Shown here piece by piece: positions 6,331-8,756 of a DNA stretch of 8,756 nt (within the stretch, counting starts at the first letter, position 1; every line of letters begins with the position of its first letter). Location of the stretch: positions 1 through 8,756 of the forward strand of contig DATKBV010000652.1 of NCBI GenBank assembly GCA_035513655.1. Reading direction: 5' to 3'. The notes under the pieces are model-generated. The model ran no database searches. It saw only the letters and a list, made by a program, of their open reading frames with translations, and was not told the DNA's origin. Position numbers and translations under genes: made by a program. Source of the stretch: GCA-2726245 sp035513655 (lineage in GTDB: Bacteria; Planctomycetota; Planctomycetia; Pirellulales; Pirellulaceae).

Positions 6331-8202
6331 ATGCCACACCCTGCCAAGTATCGTCTCGTTGCTCTTGTCTCCGCGCTCTTTCTGGTCGCTGGAATCTTCT
6401 TCATTCGTTCGCGCCCTGGTAGCAAACCGCCCGATCCGGAAAACAATGCGCGGTTTATGGTGACGGGCAGAATACTCACCTGGTGGGATCCGGTTGTGGT
6501 CGAGGACGTGGCGGCGCTGCCAACCTTCAAGGAAGCCGAGAACATTAACCGCGAAAACTACGCCGGCCCCGACGCGTGCGAAAAGTGCCATCAGCGGCAA
6601 CACGAGTCTTGGTCACAGCACCCACATCGCTGGATGAATGCATCTGCCGACGAATCGACAGTGCTGGGAGACTTTTCTGGCGACTCGTCAATCAACTATC
6701 TCGGCGGAACGATCACTTGCTACCGCGAAGACGGCGCTTACCGGATGAGTTCTGAACGCGGCGACGTGCGGCGTGTCTACGAAGTCAACCAGACCATCGG
6801 CAGGCGGTTCTTCCAATACTACGTCGGCAAGCTGATCGTAGGGCCTGAGCCTGCGGGACACTCGTTCTACGAACACGATCACGTGCTGCCGGTAGGTTAT
6901 TGGCTGGACTACAAGGAGTGGGTGCCCACCGTACATATTACTGAACACGAAGCACCGGATGGCCACCGCAGCGATCCCTTCTCTCCGACCATCTCGACTG
7001 ACGATTTTCCGATCTACGCGCGGGCATGCAACTTGTGCCACACAACCTTTCCACTCGGTGACATGATGCTTCGCGTACCGGAACAGATCGGGCGATATTC
7101 CCCCACACCGTTCCATCTCGTCGTACCCGACTACCTGAAGAAAAACCACCCCGAACTCTGGCCGGAGAAACTTGATCCGACTCAGAATTCTGTGGAGGAC
7201 TTCTTTCGAGTGATCGACGACCTCGATGGCCTGGAAGCTCCTCAACACGCCGTGACACTTGGCGTCAGTTGCGAAGCCTGTCATCTCGGCGCCAAAGCTC
7301 ATGCCGAAGGCCAGCTTAAGAAACCTCACTTCTTCGCAAGTGGCCACGAACTGCTCTACGAGGACACCGGTCGGCCGGTGAGCTATGAACGAACTGCTGA
7401 AAACATCAATTGGATTTGCGGTCGCTGCCATGCCGGTAGCCGACCGCGTCTGGCCGCCGGACCATCGACCTGGAATTCGACCGAAGCAACCGACGCCATG
7501 CATGGCGCATGCTACTCGCAGATGAGTTGTGTTAACTGCCATAACCCTCATGAAGGGATTGGTAAGAAGTGGACCAAGACGCCCGACGAAGACGACGCTA
7601 ACTGCTTGACTTGCCACGAGCAGTTTACATCCGACGACGCACGAGTCAGGCACACGCATCATCCCGTCGGCAGTACTGGCGGCCGCTGCATGAATTGCCA
7701 CATGCCAAAGCTCAACGAAGGACTGCAAGATGTTGTGCGTACCCACATGATTTTCTCGCCAACGAACGAGGCCATGATCGAGAGTAATGAGCCCAATGCC
7801 TGCAATCAGTGTCACGTCAAGGAGCCGATCGATTGGACGCTGAAGCACCTCAAGGAGTGGTATGGGGCGGAGTATTCCTCGGAACGCGTCGCCAGCGCCT
7901 ATCCGCTGCGAGGCGGATCGGCAGCGGTCGGCTGGCTGTCAAGTCCCCGCGAATCCGTGCGGCTGATCGCTGCGGACAGTCTCACGAAGGCCGGCGCGAA
8001 GTGGGCTTTGCCGGACCTCATTGAATGTCTAGACGACCCCTATCTGCTCAATCGCCAGTTTGCACGCCGAGGCATCGAAACGATGCTGGATACCAAACTC
8101 GACGACTTCGGCTACCACTTCTATATGACCTCGGACGAACGCCAAGAACCGCTGCGGCGCATTCGTGCGATACTCGCGACCAAGTCCGACATGCCTCGCT
8201 AG
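6331..8202 (+). CDS. Membrane-anchored octaheme cytochrome c with HEAT-like tail
   Basis: This 623-residue protein starts at ATG 6331, directly ahead of a signal anchor (KYRLVALVSALFLVAGIFFI); an in-frame TTG at 6259 would add 24 residues before the anchor without a ribosome site. Eight CxxCH heme c sites begin at C83, C233, C314, C363, C400, C425, C453 and C491 (CEKCH, CNLCH, CEACH, CGRCH, CVNCH, CLTCH, CMNCH, CNQCH), and many other His residues could be distal ligands. The first motif, DACEKCHQRQHESW, fits cytochrome c554-type multiheme proteins. About 150 residues separate hemes 1 and 2, including RRFFQYYVGK and LPVGYWLDYKEWVPT. After heme 8, residues about 531-620 look like HEAT/PBS-lyase helical repeats (SPRESVRLIAADSLTKAG, WALPDLIECLDDP). 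The predicted location is the periplasmic face, with hemes attached by a c-type maturation system not in this window. Electron transfer is safe to infer; substrate and any catalysis are unknown. The preceding UnbV protein gene is 153 nt upstream on the same strand. Confidence 0.9.
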   Translation: MPHPAKYRLVALVSALFLVAGIFFIRSRPGSKPPDPENNARFMVTGRILTWWDPVVVEDVAALPTFKEAENINRENYAGPDACEKCHQRQHESWSQHPHRWMNASADESTVLGDFSGDSSINYLGGTITCYREDGAYRMSSERGDVRRVYEVNQTIGRRFFQYYVGKLIVGPEPAGHSFYEHDHVLPVGYWLDYKEWVPTVHITEHEAPDGHRSDPFSPTISTDDFPIYARACNLCHTTFPLGDMMLRVPEQIGRYSPTPFHLVVPDYLKKNHPELWPEKLDPTQNSVEDFFRVIDDLDGLEAPQHAVTLGVSCEACHLGAKAHAEGQLKKPHFFASGHELLYEDTGRPVSYERTAENINWICGRCHAGSRPRLAAGPSTWNSTEATDAMHGACYSQMSCVNCHNPHEGIGKKWTKTPDEDDANCLTCHEQFTSDDARVRHTHHPVGSTGGRCMNCHMPKLNEGLQDVVRTHMIFSPTNEAMIESNEPNACNQCHVKEPIDWTLKHLKEWYGAEYSSERVASAYPLRGGSAAVGWLSSPRESVRLIAADSLTKAGAKWALPDLIECLDDPYLLNRQFARRGIETMLDTKLDDFGYHFYMTSDERQEPLRRIRAILATKSDMPR

Positions 8203-8270
8203 AATCTACCCAACCAAGTGAATCGATCGCAGCGGCTCGGCTAGTTTCTACATTGATCCTTTACCCGCGA

Positions 8271-8300
8271 TTGGACACGCGACAACGGCGGTGTGATAAT
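8271..8300 (+). promoter_or_regulatory. Candidate promoter for the deacetylase-like gene
   Basis: TGTGATAAT (8292-8300) fits the extended -10 pattern TGnTATAAT with one mismatch. A poor -35, TTGGAC (8271-8276), lies 18 bases before the hexamer. Initiation near 8307 would give a leader of about 50 nt before the GTG at 8357. No terminator was recognised after the cytochrome stop at 8202, so read-through remains possible. Confidence 0.4.
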
Positions 8301-8356
8301 CGTTTACACATTCCAGTCGGTCGCCTTTAATCTTCCACCTTCGACGAGTTACGCCC

Positions 8357-8756
8357 GTGTTTCAATTTCGATTTATTCTCAGCGTTGTCTCACTCTTCGT
8401 TGCACTCCAGCCACTTTTCGCGGTGGACGGTAATAGGTTGTCTTATCTTGCCGAGTCATGCGACCCGTATTACGTGGGAAGGGATTTTCCGAAGCTGATA
8501 ACGCCGCAATGGGTGGGCGAAGAAGGCGTCGAAGCAGTCGTTGTGCTGGCGATCGACGATATGCGATACACAGCCAAGTACGAAACGTACCTCCGGCCGA
8601 TCCTGGATCGACTTGAGAAAATCGATGGCCGAGCACCTGTCAGCATCATGACGTGCAAGGTCGATCCCGCCGATCCGCAGTTGCAAACGTGGCTGAAGGA
8701 AGGGCTGAGCATCGAGTGCCACACGATCGACCATCCCTGCCCGTTGCTCCAAGGCG
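8357..8756 (+). CDS. Exported polysaccharide-deacetylase-like protein, 3' end cut by window
   Basis: The start is GTG at 8357: the frame is closed upstream by TAA at 8327, and the first in-frame ATG lies deep inside the conserved region. The Shine-Dalgarno is weak (GAG about 8 nt upstream). Residues 1-22 are a signal peptide (FQFRFILSVVSLFVALQPLFA). The visible 133 residues continue with ESCDPYYVGRDFPKLITPQW and GVEAVVVLAIDDM. D67-D68 fit NodB motif 1, and H122-T-x-x-H126 in ECHTIDHPCP fits the metal-binding HTxxH of motif 2. Carbohydrate esterase family 4 enzymes remove N- or O-acetyl groups from polysaccharides using a metal held by Asp-His-His. I recall closely similar large planctomycete proteins annotated as polysaccharide deacetylases; the target glycan is unknown. 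Remaining motifs and total length lie beyond the right edge. Confidence 0.85.
   Translation, partial: MFQFRFILSVVSLFVALQPLFAVDGNRLSYLAESCDPYYVGRDFPKLITPQWVGEEGVEAVVVLAIDDMRYTAKYETYLRPILDRLEKIDGRAPVSIMTCKVDPADPQLQTWLKEGLSIECHTIDHPCPLLQG

Noticed and set aside
6688..7848. A 386-codon open frame on the minus strand opposite the cytochrome gene
   Set aside because: It lies wholly antisense to an obvious eight-heme cytochrome, its translation resembles no family, and it has no ribosome site. Codon bias of the real gene leaves few antisense stops.
6331..8202. Cytochrome as hydroxylamine oxidoreductase or NrfA-type nitrite reductase
   Set aside because: Eight hemes invite the comparison, but there is no CxxCK motif, no recognisable crosslinking-tyrosine context, the heme spacing differs, and a HEAT-like tail is present.
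1..8756. Mobile elements, CRISPR arrays, tRNA or rRNA genes
   Set aside because: Reading both strands I found no transposase or integrase motifs, no regularly spaced repeats and no tRNA-like cloverleaf or rRNA-conserved stretches.

Overview
The window looks like chromosomal DNA of a Planctomycetota bacterium, most likely of the Pirellula/Rhodopirellula type. The evidence is a DUF1559 prepilin-like protein with a C-terminal H-x9-DG motif, a long protein joining TPRs, VCBS/FG-GAP repeats and an ASPIC/UnbV domain, a large membrane-anchored multiheme cytochrome c, an exported nitrilase-superfamily protein, and loosely packed genes with frequent GTG/TTG starts. This assignment rests on family knowledge; no 16S or other marker gene is present.

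Layout. 1-1086 (minus): an exported carbon-nitrogen hydrolase with all three catalytic residues visible, cut by the left edge. 1222-1389 (minus): a tiny probable lipoprotein with a TTG start. 1390-1814: a divergent intergenic region with candidate promoters for both directions. 1815-2876 (plus): a DUF1559 prepilin-like protein with a strong Shine-Dalgarno sequence, closed by a clear intrinsic terminator at 2910-2948. 2999-3181 (plus): a 60-residue secreted or membrane microprotein whose tail resembles a PEP-CTERM sorting signal without the PEP residues. It overlaps by four bases (GTGA) the next gene, 3178-6177 (plus), a 999-residue TPR/VCBS/UnbV protein. 6178-6330: a gap with several dyad-symmetric elements. 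6331-8202 (plus): a membrane-anchored cytochrome with eight CxxCH motifs and a HEAT-like tail. 8357-8756 (plus): the start of an exported polysaccharide-deacetylase-like protein, cut by the right edge.

How the genes may work together. The 2999-8202 block is the most coherent unit: a small membrane protein, a large calcium-binding repeat protein with a TPR module, and an octaheme cytochrome, all predicted to act at or outside the cytoplasmic membrane. I infer an envelope-associated electron-transfer or surface-scaffold module. No substrate or partner can be read from the sequence. The flanking nitrilase, prepilin and deacetylase are also exported but show no direct functional link to it. I saw no transposase, integrase, CRISPR array, tRNA or rRNA.
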